DNA of 64,000 nt from Cheiracanthium punctorium (Eukaryota > Arthropoda > Arachnida > Araneae > Cheiracanthiidae): assembly GCA_038373885.1 (NCBI GenBank), contig JAWZYV010019498.1:186001-250000 (forward strand), in the 5' to 3' direction. The first letter of the stretch is position 1. Each line of letters begins with the position of its first letter. This document shows positions 12,097 through 23,975 of the stretch, piece by piece. The translations under genes were made by a program, and so were the position numbers. The notes under the pieces are model-generated. The model did not search any database, had not been told where the DNA came from, and saw only the letters and a program-made list of their open reading frames with translations.

Positions 12097-12892
12097 GTAT
12101 TTCAAGGTGAAATTTTCGATTTTTGTATTTTTATTTGTAAGATTAATTTAACAATTAATTTACATTTTTTTTTCATTAAGCTGACTTTTATCGAGTTATT
12201 TTATACTCAAAAAAATACTAAAAAAAGGATGCATGAAAAAATGATATCATAAGTGCCAGGGTCATTAGTGTTTTTCAACTTATTGTTACTGGTATCTGAA
12301 AATGACAAAATTTCACATGCACAATTACACATTCATATATTTTATAGACTATTTAAATTTCTGTTAAAATAGATACAAATTACGTCAGTTTTTTATAGTT
12401 GTGATCGACATTTTTGCATTCGAAGCATTTATATCAGTACTTTTCAGAAATTCTTTGAAAGATATTACTAATTACATGTAATACATTTTTTTTATACAGT
12501 CAGTATACAACAGAATCTTATAGACTTTTTTAACCTTTAAAATATCATATACTAATATTTCATGAATCAAAATATTTTAAATAACAACTAACACTCCAGA
12601 CATTTTTGAATGGAAAGTTTCGTGTCCGGATCTATACAATAATTGTGATTTATTTTCTACATCATGGTAAAATTATATACAATATTACAACAGGCTGCAC
12701 GAAAAAACTTTCCTTAATCACAAATCTACATTAATAGCAACATATTACATTACATATAAATGCCTTAATTTATGCATTTGAAGTATACCCAATTAAAATT
12801 CTGCAACTACAATCACAGATAAACCTGAAAAGATTGAGACTTTTTGTAAGCATTGCCTTGTTTTTCCAATTTTTATAAGAACTTTAGTTCCA

Positions 12893-12941
<49 letters not shown>

Positions 12942-13820
12942 CTTTTTGATGATGACAGGTCCTTTTAAGTAAAAACTGTCATAAGTATGACTTTTTGACA
13001 AATTCCAACTACAAAATCTTTCTAAAGTGTTAAACATCTTTAATCGAATATTTATTCGCAAAAAAACCATTAATTTTATTTACACATATTAATTTGCATT
13101 AACCCGCACCTGGAATTAAATTGCCTACACATTTAAGTGTTGCTTACACACGCAGGCTATTATCTATTATTTAAAAAAAAACAATTTTTTTAAGGAAACA
13201 CAGGATTTTGTATTTGAAAAATAGTAACTATTTAGAAAAAAATTGATATTATTAAAAGTTTCGTTTCTGTGCTATATTTTATATGAAAAGATATAAAATC
13301 ATTTCACTTCAATGTTATCGCAATAAAGAAAAAAAAAACTCTCTAAAGATTTTTTTTTTTCAGTGATATTTATCAAAGCTTTTGGAAAGTAAATGTCTTA
13401 GGGTACCTCGAGAATTTGTCAAGTCTTATTTAAAAATTGTTGTATTGCCTGTAGCTTTGTAACTAAGGAGAGTAGTTTCAGATAACTCTCATACTACATA
13501 TGAATAATTCTAAGATTATTCAGTTGAGCTGTACAATTGCATTAATTTCATACATTCAAAAAATTAACATAAAAAATCTTTTTAAATAAAATAATATAAA
13601 AAATAGTATCGTAAACCACAGGAGAAATACAAATTACCATCGTTAAACAACTGTGAATATTTGAATTACGCAAAACATAATGAAAAATCTAAACAAAAAA
13701 ATTAGTATATAACGACATGAATAATATTTTTACAATATACAAACTTTTCTGACTTTTCTATACAAGCTTCATACGTATTTCTATTTCGAATGTGTATAGA
13801 TCATTTAGCCTTCCACTTTC

Positions 13821-13890
<70 letters not shown>

Positions 13891-13913
13891 CGTTCCTAAA
13901 TATTTTCAATGTA
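12097..13913. other. AT-rich DNA with two TA microsatellites
   Basis: I find no gene. Simple TA repeats lie at about 12895-12940 and 13819-13889. The open frames across them translate as Y/I repeats and are not genes. Confidence 0.6.
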
Positions 13914-16614
13914 CAGCTGCGGAAATAAAAGGCCCACTTGCTTTTTATTTGGCCGTCGTTCGTCATACAGCAAAGTTATATATACCATTTGTTTGCAAAT
14001 AACGTACACTTTAATTTTCTAGTAATTTAATTTGCCTAAGGGGCTTCATATTTAATTCTGCATCAACTTCGTTTTTCTCAATGGCAGCATACAACTTCAT
14101 TAAACGAAGGAAAACCTTCAAATTACCCTAAATATATATTTTCACCAATTTTCTACGATAATTTCCGGAGATATTGCGAATTATTTTTTATGCGATTTTA
14201 AGGGACTTTCTGCAAATTGAGAAACGCTATTTGTAGGTTCCGCATTTTTCGCCTGTCGTTAATTTCGCTCGCGAAAGTTAATGGAAATAAATATTATTTT
14301 CACGGAAAATACTGTTTCTAGTCTTAAAGTTTTTTGTACTAAGAATATAAGGTGTAGAATTTAGAATATTTAGTCAGTGGTACAAATGACCTGTGAGTAG
14401 GGCCTGATTAACACTTGCTCATACTATAGGCCCGCTATCATTTCGAGGCCCCCTCCCGCCTATTCCTATACCATTCCACAAGTATAAATAATAAATATTG
14501 TAGTTTTGAGGCTTCTAGATTTTTTTTACTATAGGCCCGGGCCTGATTCGTACTCATGATTTAAAGGAAAAATGCAAAACGACTGCTCACGATTTTGAAA
14601 ATCTTTCTAATTTTGAAAATGTTATTGAGTATTACTCTTGAAGGTTCTCTTAGACAGGTCAAATGTTGCCAGGAGTGAGCGGCTGTTCTGTGCTCTTCTG
14701 ACTACAATCATGAATGTTATTCAGCTACGGTCGAACTTGATCAATGGTTTCATGATTGAAATTTGTTTGTTTGAATTTCATGTAAAAAACGCGATTACTT
14801 ATTAGCCGACCCAATATTATCACTGTGTTTGTTATTTCACATTCTTCATTTAATATTATTGTCTGCAATGTGCAATATTCTTATAAGACTTTTGGCGGTA
14901 CTTGGTCAGATGAAAATTTAGACAGAAAAACCTGATTTTGAATGTTTGATAAAGTATGGGGAGGTCCAAAGACCTGACGTTTCCAATATTAAGGGGTCAG
15001 GTACCTTTGAGCGTTGAAAATGTTTACGAAAATTGACATTAACTGCATTTGCCATAGCTCTACAAGTAACAATTCTGTACACTTGCAATTTTTACCAGTT
15101 ATTTAGAAAGCTTTTATGAACCTTTCACAGCTCTTGGAAAAGTTCTACATATTAAATTCAATTTTGTATAATTAAAGATATTCGAGCTTATTTTTTGCTT
15201 ATTTACAGTCTTGCGCGTAGCATTTCATAAAATGTATGTATCACAATAACTTAAAAAATGTTATAGACATAGAAAAACAGCTTATTATTAAAATGACGAA
15301 AATTAATTTTGCTGGGACTCTTCTTTCCTTTTAAAATAAGAATAATTGCAATTTTTATAACTCTCATTAGCATAAATATGCAAATAAATGCAAAAATTAT
15401 AACGTTACATGCATCCCAACAAAATTCTTTTTCGTCATTTTAATTTAAGGATATTTTTCTTTGTGTATTGATATTTTTAAGTAATTGTGCTATTTATATT
15501 TTATGAAATGCTGCGCGCAAGACTGTAAATAAGCTAAAAATGAGCTCGAATACTTTTAGTTATACAAAATTTAATTTAATATGTAGAACTATTACAAGGG
15601 CTGAAAAAGGTTCATAAAAGCTTTCTAAACAACTGGTAAAAAATGCAAGTGTACTGTATTGTTACTTGTAGAGCTGTTAAAAATGCAGTTATGGTCAATT
15701 TTCGTGGAGATTTTCAAAGCTCAAAGGTACCTGACCCCTTTAAAGAAGGTGAAACACATGCCTGGAATGTTAAGGATGTTAGTTTTTCAGAAATAGAACG
15801 TTGTATTAGTAGACATACATATACTGCATCTAATTCTATACATCGAAAACATTTTATTTGGTGGGATATGGTAGCGGACGCAACAATAGACACTTTATAG
15901 AATCACCATCAATCTGTAAAAACGTCTAATTTATTTGCTTCAAAATTGGATATTTTTTAATACCGCTATGTATTTTACTGTTTTTGCAGAAAAGAAATCT
16001 AATTTACATTTATTTTACGCAATTTTCAAAAAATTATCACTTAATCAATTTATATAGGGTCCCTTAACACAGGAAAATAACACATTTTATTTAATATAAA
16101 TTAAACTACCGAACATAAAAATTTGAAATTTTGCACAGCCATGTAAAATCGCATTTTGCATCTATTTCCATCAAAATTTGGATAGGTTGCTTTTCACGAT
16201 ATTTTTGAATAACAATTTAATAATTCACAATTCATATTAATATTTTATTAAAAATTAGAATAATAGTAAATTATGTTTGGGTCGTTTAGTTCTAATAGTA
16301 CGAATAAATATTTTACCATAGGGGGAGGGGGATTTGGGGTGCTCATAACTCACTCATTTTCAGTTCAAATTTATTGAAAATTGGTATCCGGGGTTAAAAT
16401 GAGCTAAATTTTTGAAATATGAAGTGAAATCTAGGGGTTGCTAATGGGAAAAAAACGTTGGTACGAATTTTAATATGGAGATTGCCCCATATGTAATTTT
16501 TATATATAGCAAATTAAAGTGCACGTGAATCGTAAACGATTGGTATATGTAACTTTTCTGTAGGACGAACGACGGCTGAATAAAGTACAAGAGGGCCTTT
16601 TTTTCCCACAGCTG
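13914..16614. mobile_element. TA-flanked 2.7-kb DNA transposon relic
   Basis: The ends CAGCTGCGGAAATAAAAGGC and, in reverse complement, CAGCTGTGGGAAAAAAAGGC are inverted repeats. Their similarity continues for roughly 100-150 bp and includes a shared GCCGTCGTTCGTC. TA dinucleotides flank both sides (13912-13913 and 16615-16616). CAG-type ends with a TA duplication fit the Tc1/mariner/pogo supergroup. The interior has no recognisable transposase; an 85-codon frame at 15643-15900 is unassigned. A separate hairpin element sits inside at 14991-15740. Confidence 0.6.
14991..15740. mobile_element. 750-bp hairpin (foldback-type) element
   Basis: The element starts AAGGGGTCAGGTACCTTTGA and ends with the reverse complement. 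The two arms, each about 350 bp, match almost throughout. Examples are GAAAATGTTTACGAAAATTG against CAATTTTCGTGGAGATTTTC, and the AGTCTTGCGCG/CGCGCAAGACT pair near the middle. The loop is only about 50 bases (about 15345-15395). TTAA occurs at each border within one base, suggesting a TTAA target. It has no coding capacity. Confidence 0.75.
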
Positions 16615-16625
16615 TACACACACAT

Positions 16626-16686
16626 TTAACAATCTTTTCTGACCATTAACTTTTTCAGCTTGCTGTCCAGCTCATGAACTGCATTT
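16626..16686 (-). CDS. Possible terminal coding exon, unrecognised
   Basis: On the minus strand a plausible acceptor (ATCACTTACAG) is followed by 61 nt encoding NAVHELDSKLKKLMVRKDC and a stop codon. The composition looks coding: it is helical, charged and has a clean stop. It starts just outside the TA-flanked element. No upstream exon was found, so this may be a fortuitous frame in repeat DNA. Confidence 0.2.
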
Positions 16687-16689
16687 CTG

Positions 16690-19600
16690 TAAGTGATTAG
16701 TCCATGGGTGGTGGCATACTCCATCTGTTACACACGTGAATAAGACAATATCCTCTTTCGATTCGGCGTTTCAAACTGCTTTATCGGCTTTAAGCTGGAT
16801 GAAACACAGACAAAAATGCATTATGGTAGGCGCTCCAACATCCGAGCTAATTTAAGCAGGAGGTATGGGGTTGTGAGAATAAATGAATAATATTGAAAAT
16901 GTGTTTATTATGACCACTTCTAAAATAGAATGTTTAAATGATGCTCTAAAATACGAGTTTAGCAATTAAAAACATACTGAAGAAAATGCATATTTATGCA
17001 TAATTTCAAAAACAGTTAATAATAATAATTTTGCAATGTGTTACTGTGCTTGCCAACACCTCCATAAATTTCACGAGGTTTTAACCGAACTTTGTTGATT
17101 ATAGTTCGTCAAGCGACATTGAAAAGTAACTTGTGATAAAAGATTTGAAATATCAAAGAAGAATAAAAGGATTTATTAGTGTCAAAATTATACTTTCATT
17201 ACTGTTACACATTAGTGTTAAAATCCACAAAAAGCATTTATTAGTGTTAAAAGACATTCTAATCTATTTCAAGAGCTCAGCGATTCTTCTTCAACAAACC
17301 CGAATATTTGCAAACTACATACCAAATTTTAGGATTCTTTACCATAAACCTTTTTTGTATTTTATATAAATAAATTTTACTGTCTATTATGTTCTTGTTT
17401 TCATATATATGATACATTTGCTCAATCATTAAGAAAGTACGCTCCTGCTGTTGTGCCAAATTATGAGTAAATGCAGTTATTATATTAGACGAGTACTTCT
17501 GAAACTAGTCTAGTACGGTATCATATTTTTATATACTTGGCTTTGAGTTTTGCTATAGATTTACTGTAATATATTCTAATATAAAAAAAACTTGTTAATA
17601 TAAAAAGTTTTGATTCTTCGTTAATAAACATAATAAATTTTGGAATGTAACATAGGATTTTTTTGGTCTATATTACAGCATGGTTTTTTTTACAAGCAAA
17701 AAAATGTAATGGATAGCTTAAAAAAAACAACAAAAAAAAAACTTAGCATGTTTTGTAAACCTCAGATGCTTTCCTAAATATTCATTAGTTAAATTTTCGT
17801 TCGACATATTAAGATTCCAAGTCAGTAATCAAAGTATAGAAAAAACCCAAGAAGGTTAATAAAGGTTGCACATTTTTTACAAGTTCTACGTAATACTTTG
17901 TTTACGAGTTACATGACTTTTCAAACTTATGAATACTATCAATTTTAAGTTTTGATGTACAGTAATGATCTAGTTGGCTAGGTCTATTTTGTGAAATTCC
18001 ATTGAAAAAATTCGTATAAGATTGCAAGTGTTAGATGAAAGAATCAATTTTAATAAAATACATACTTTAAGAACTTTTAATTGCATAAAAAATAACGCTA
18101 GTTTTTTTAAAAAAACTTTTTTTTTTTTACTTTATTGCAGGATACTTTGGAGTTAATGAAACAAAATTAGAATGTATAAACATATTAAAATAATCAATTT
18201 TTATTCATTCTTATCATTAGTCTTTTTAAATTATGATTAATTTGTGTCAATTTTATAGTCAAATGGGAAAGAAATAACAAAATAACTGCTAATAAGAGTT
18301 GCTTTTATTATACTCGTATGAATATAGAGCATATAAAAAATGAAGAAACGTTTTAAAGTTGTGCATCATTAAAAGCGATAACAGCATTTCTATAGAAGTT
18401 TAGCGTAAGTAAAAGAAAACTGGATGCAGAAAACTTTAAATATGAAGTTGTATAGAAGTTCTTGCAAGCATGCAGAGGCAGATAGAGAAATCTTTTATGG
18501 AAGGGGTTATATTAAAAAAGGGCTACCTTACTGCATGTATAATGCTAATTTTAAGACTTTTTTGGTTAGCTGGAACTTTAATGCATGATTATCGTTGAAT
18601 AGCATCATATCTACATGTTGTGAATATTTTAAGATACCAAAAATTTCGAACATGAATTTTTTTAATGAATTCGCGAAATTTAATTATAATTATTATGGTA
18701 ATAAAAGCTCAAAAATTGCTGATTTTCAAAGGTCAAAATTAATAAAGAATTTTGTACGTACCATACATAGGTAAAAAATACAAAAGAACATACGCGAGTC
18801 GGATGGTACAAATGTTCCAACATTCAGCTGTAAAAATGTTACTCCTCCATACACGCATGAAAGCGAAAGAACTCACTTTCTCACTTCATCACTTTACGAA
18901 GTTCTTCATTAATTTTGACAACTTATATTCAGAAGGAATTTTATTGGGATAGGAGCGTCGGATGTGGACGTCCACAAATTGCAATACAATTTACACACAG
19001 AAAAGTACACTGAAAAATAGAAAATAAAGCATTTTTTCCAAATAGCTGCAACACACGAGAAAAATCTTTAATTTTCCAAACTTTTAACTGCACACAAAAA
19101 CACTATTTGTTTCTACCTACTTTAAATCCCAAATTTTTTTAGGTCAGTATATTGAATAAGGTATTCCAATTTTTTTGAAGATTAAAATGCTGAGTTTAGG
19201 ATAGGCTGAACTGTTATTTAACTGCTTTGTAATTCAGAATACATAGAACACTTTATTAAATATAAGTTCAATTTAGTATTTGAAAACATATACGAAACAA
19301 AATAAATAAACAAGTAAATAAAAATAATAAATACATGAAATTGTTAGAAATACTGCAAAAAATGATTGATGTCGTGTGCATTAACCATTATTCTAAATCT
19401 GCCTTTGGCAGTTTATCTCGAGTCTGAAGACAAATCGTCAGCCTTGTAAATATTACTAACTCTACTTAATAGCAAACATGATTAGCTCACAACAAGTGAT
19501 ATGTTTAGAATTTCTAATTGGTCCGCAACGAGACCTAATTAAATATTTAGGCTCGTGAGCACCTCTTAAAACACATGTGCTTACTGTTCTTTGTGTTTTT

Positions 19601-22422
19601 TGCAAATGTCGCCTCTATCATTCTACAAAGGGTTTGCTGAACACCGTAGAGGGTATGTACATGGATACCAGCACGTAACATGGCGAGAGACTTGTGTTTT
19701 TGTTTTATTTACAAAATTTTAAAATAAAAAAATAGCGAAAAAAATCGAAATTTTTATGTCATGGGACTGCAACGTGTTCTTCCTTATAAGGTTAATTCAT
19801 AACAAATGTCTCCTCGGTTGTCAGAAAAAAAGAAAAAATATAAGTGAATCTGATGAACCATGATGTACTGATGAGGTGGATATTTCACAAGTTACCTTAA
19901 TTACTAAATCCTGAAATGTTAGGGTGTCTCGAGTACTCCATTTTATTTATTTTATATTAAATTTAGCAAGCATACAAGTAAATGCTTTCAGTGACCAGAA
20001 GGATAGTTAACTGAAGTTAGTGAGACGTCTTCATAAAAATATCCCAACGAAACTTTAAATCTATTTCTAATATTATCAAATTTATATTTACAGTTTCAGA
20101 AGTGTGTGTAAAACTAAAATATACGAAAACTTATTATAATTTGAGAAATATGAAAATTAATATAAAAGTTTAGGTGAAAACTCTAAGCAAAAACTTTTTA
20201 TATATTTGTTTTTAAATTAAACTAAATATAAAACTTAGTAGGAAAGGAGGACTGTAGCATCTGAAACAAAGTTATGAGTACTAAAAATTGCAGGGTTTAA
20301 GTCCCTTCCAGAAATTGCATAGCTACGTACTTGAGATATATAAATAATGCGAAGCGGTAGATCCGAAGAGCGATTACTAAATTTATACTTTCAGTGCTTT
20401 CTTGACATTACCTTTTCCCCCGAGGGAATTGAAAGAGAAAATTAAAAGAAAAGACTTACGTAAAAATATTAAAGTGTTTGACTTTACCTCTATACCCTAT
20501 AAACTTTATTTTAAATTATTAGTTTTTACATAAATGCATAAGATAGTGAGATGCATTAACAATGCATACATCTATTTTCAAAATCATTAGTAAATGCACA
20601 TTCAAAATCATTAGTAAATGCAATTTGAGTTAAAATATTCCATGTGCCTGTTTTTCTTTCTCTTAAAACGAACTATTTTTCTTAATCATAATAAAGTTTT
20701 AATAGATCCACTTTAGGCTTCTCCTTTTAGCAGACGGTATTTCTAGATAAAATAAAGTACAAGTAAATCACTGGCTAAAATTTTTACATCGTGATTCCTT
20801 TGTTTCTTATATATTCTAGCACGTGTGCATAGATATAACTATAACAGAAACATAACGCTTGTATTGCAGAATTGACAGAACATTTAATGAGATGTTTGCA
20901 TCTTTAGCTTGGCTTATTATCTTAAATGATATATGTACGAAGGTAAACATTCTGTTTCTTTTTATCTGATATTTTTGTGGAATCTATCAACAATTAACAG
21001 TTCCGAAAAATTATCTGAAACAAGGTTTAATTAAAAAATACTAATTACATTGAAGCAAGACTGCATGTTTCGGCAATTTTTTTAAAAGTCAGTCACAAAA
21101 CTATAAAAATTCGAGGCATTTCTTGCCCTGACTTTACAAATAATGAATTTGGTCTATCACAGTCGGAATATTTCAAAGCGACAGTTGAATGTTTAGGAGT
21201 ATTCTAAATGATTATTCGTATGAAATCCTGTTCATTATTCTTAAAAAAGTTCAGAGCTTCTCTAATAATATCACTAAACACTTTTTTTTTGTTTTGCAGC
21301 AAAATAATTTACTTTTATACATCATTTGAAGTTTCATTCTGTATCTTAGTATCATTCTGTAAATTTAAAAGGTCTTAATTCTAAATATAATTAATACAAA
21401 CACTTGGTGAATTACAAAATCAAATGTACATATAAAAAAGTTTTGAAATAGGGAACCGATTCTTCTGTAAATACCTTGTACTCTACAGTTTACTAAAATT
21501 ATTACATTTAAATGCTTACAGAAATGAATATCAATAACAAAGAAAGAAAGGAATACAAAGTATTTATAACGGAAACGTATTTGGGTCATTTAAAAGACAT
21601 TTTCCTATTGATTTATAGTTAACATCGATTCTAATACACAGTTATATAGAGAGAACTTATATATGTTTAAAGAAAAAGTTTTTTAAATTCTACAATACCA
21701 AAATAACTAAATACCAATTTAAAAATACTTTACAGAAAAAAATAAGATTTAAAATAAGAAGTCTGATGAATATTATTATACAAATATAAGCCAAAGATGC
21801 TTGTTCATAAACTAAGCAATGAAGGATTTTTAACGATCATTATGCATTGCTTTATTTGAACATTTAATAGCTTTTTTTATCCTTTTCAAAAAATTATTTG
21901 TGAAAAGGAAAGGATGTTTGTTAGTGACTGTTCTGAAAGAATTGTCATTCTTTATAACTTTGTATTTTCATCATCCATAGCAAATACTTGTGAATAAATA
22001 AGCATGCTGAATTTTAAAATATGCGGTCACTTTATTTTTATAAATCTAACCACTGTAAAATGGGAGTTTTGTAGTGAAATATGCAAAATTTCTAAACTGA
22101 ATATTGTTCTTATAAATTGTTCTGAATATTGTTCAGAAGTTCTAGACAACTTGTTAAACGTGTCATATCGAGAGAACATCAAACTATACTAGTGTCACTT
22201 TCATAAGACTGTTGTGCCTTACAAATGGGGAAAAATTTCAATATTCGCCGGAGACTCAAATTTTTAGAATTTTGTAGCAGAAAAATAAAAATAAAAGTGT
22301 ATATGCATTATCATGAAAATATTTAAAAGTCAAAACATCCTAAATGAAACGCTTTTTAGCCTTGGAACGAGACATTTTTAACTTGCATTTTCATTAATAT
22401 TGATAACAAATAATCTACATTA
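16690..22422. other. AT-rich DNA, no gene found
   Basis: Nearly 6 kb without a frame, RNA gene or element border that I can defend. A small direct duplication (TCATTAGTAAATGCA) occurs twice at 20583-20620. Several A and T homopolymer runs occur. Confidence 0.5.
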
Positions 22423-23326
22423 TACAGGGTGGCCATAATTAAACTGCAAGTGTTCAAGGGATGCTGGAGAGAAAACTACCGGGGGTATTCCAGTGAAATT
22501 TGGTATCTACACATTTCAGAACATGCGCAATTCAAATATGCAAAAAAAAAAATCTCGCAAAAAGATGGCGCTGTATTTATGCACCACGGTATTTATGCAG
22601 GACGGAACATCCCCTCACATTGCTACAGCGGTTAAAAAGTTGCTAAATGATACCTTTGGTGCGGACTGATTCATAAGCAGAGGTTTCGATAACGCTTGGC
22701 CCCCCACGTTCATCGGAACTTAATCCTTGCGATTTTTATCTATGGGGACATCTGAAAGATATTGTTTATAGAGAATGGCATGCTTCTGTTGCTGAATTTA
22801 AATCTAGCAGAACGAGACACGTGAGGTGTGTTACACCAAAGATTTTAAATGCGACGGTGGACCATGCTGTTTTACGTTTTCAGCATGTGGTTGCATCTGG
22901 TGTTTCACATATTGAGCACATCATGTGATAATTGCATTGAATAAATAATGATTTAATTGTTTTCCAAAGCGTCTTTATGGATTGTTCAATTTGGGATCTT
23001 AATCTACGTTAATTTTTGATTACAAGATACTGTAAAAATTTAATTACTGAAGCGAATCGTAAGGAATTTTGATACACTGTAAATAATGTTTTATACTGTT
23101 TATACGCCTCTTAGAATGTCATTATGCCCTGTCTATCGGTTTTGGAAGTTGTATATGGTCGAAATATGGTACAGCGCAATCTATAGGGTGAAAATGGCGA
23201 TTTTTTTGCATATTTGAATTGCGTATGTTCTGAAACGTGTAGATACCAAATTTCACTGGAATATTTCCGGTAGTTTTCTCTCCAGAACCCCTTGAACACA
23301 TGCAGCTTAATTATGGCCACCCTGCA
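22423..23326 (+). mobile_element. Internally deleted mariner-family element with about 125-bp inverted ends
   Basis: The ends TACAGGGTGGCCATAATTAA and, in reverse complement, TGCAGGGTGGCCATAATTAA are inverted. The similarity runs about 125-130 bp into each side, including GAGAGAAAACTACCG and AAATTTGGTATCTACAC and its counterpart. TA flanks both sides. The 904-bp length is shorter than a complete mariner, and only the 3' half of a transposase remains, so this is a deletion derivative. Confidence 0.85.
22591..22929 (+). pseudogene. Mariner-type transposase 3' half, broken
   Basis: The remnant reads FMQDGTSPHIATAVKKLL, with the second catalytic aspartate. It continues through a WPPRSSELNPCDFYLWGHLK block whose final aspartate is the third catalytic residue, and ends about 60 residues later at a TGA. 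The interval between the two aspartates is about 42 residues, so it is a DD41D-like mariner lineage rather than classic DD34D. It is interrupted by an in-frame TGA near 22667 and by a frameshift in the C run near 22700. The N-terminal half and first aspartate are deleted. Confidence 0.75.
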
Positions 23327-23885
23327 TATTATAGAATGACCATTATGATAAATATTTAATAATGATGCATAACAGAAAATAGTAAGATTTGTTATTTATG
23401 AGGGTTAATTCGACGAATAAACCTATTAACATTCCAATATGCCAGGCTTTATATTCACTAATTAAAGTTCTAGTTGTAGTCCTGTCCTATATTTATTACA
23501 ATAAATATAGTGTTTAGCAAGATGGTAACTGAAGGCCATATTTTGAAATACACCAAAAATTCAATTGGAAATATAGTAATTTTTTTTAAGTAAAAATTTT
23601 ACACGTTTTCTTCGAGCTCATTCATAAGATTACTTATAACGTCACATTAGAGATACATGCGTGTCCTAAATAAAAACTAGAATAAAAGATTTCACATTAT
23701 AACTAATTTATTTAGTATTAAAATTTCACATTGTAAGAAACACTGTTATAGTAGCTGTATTATACAGCTGTGTTTTGCCAAAGTGTAAGGCGAAACGGAT
23801 AAAACTTACGCTTGAAAATCCGTAGTATGATATTGGGTTTAAAGACATTGCTACTAAAGAGTTCGCCCTGAAAACAATTGCTTTA
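23327..23885. other. AT-rich sequence, nothing recognised
   Basis: No coding or repeat signal is visible between the mariner derivative and the small insertion at 23899. Confidence 0.4.
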
Positions 23886-23898
23886 TAATTTTGATCAG

Positions 23899-23962
23899 TG
23901 TTGTGGGATTAATCCCAATTATCTGCACGAGGATCTAGGCCTATGGGTGGGGTGCCCTCCGT
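23899..23962. mobile_element. 64-bp GC-rich insertion between 13-bp direct repeats
   Basis: TAATTTTGATCAG occurs exactly at 23886-23898 and again at 23963-23975. The 64 bases between are much richer in GC than the flanks. A 13-bp perfect duplication suggests target-site duplication by a LINE-mobilised fragment, but there is no A tail, so the source is unknown. Confidence 0.45.
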
Positions 23963-23975
23963 TAATTTTGATCAG

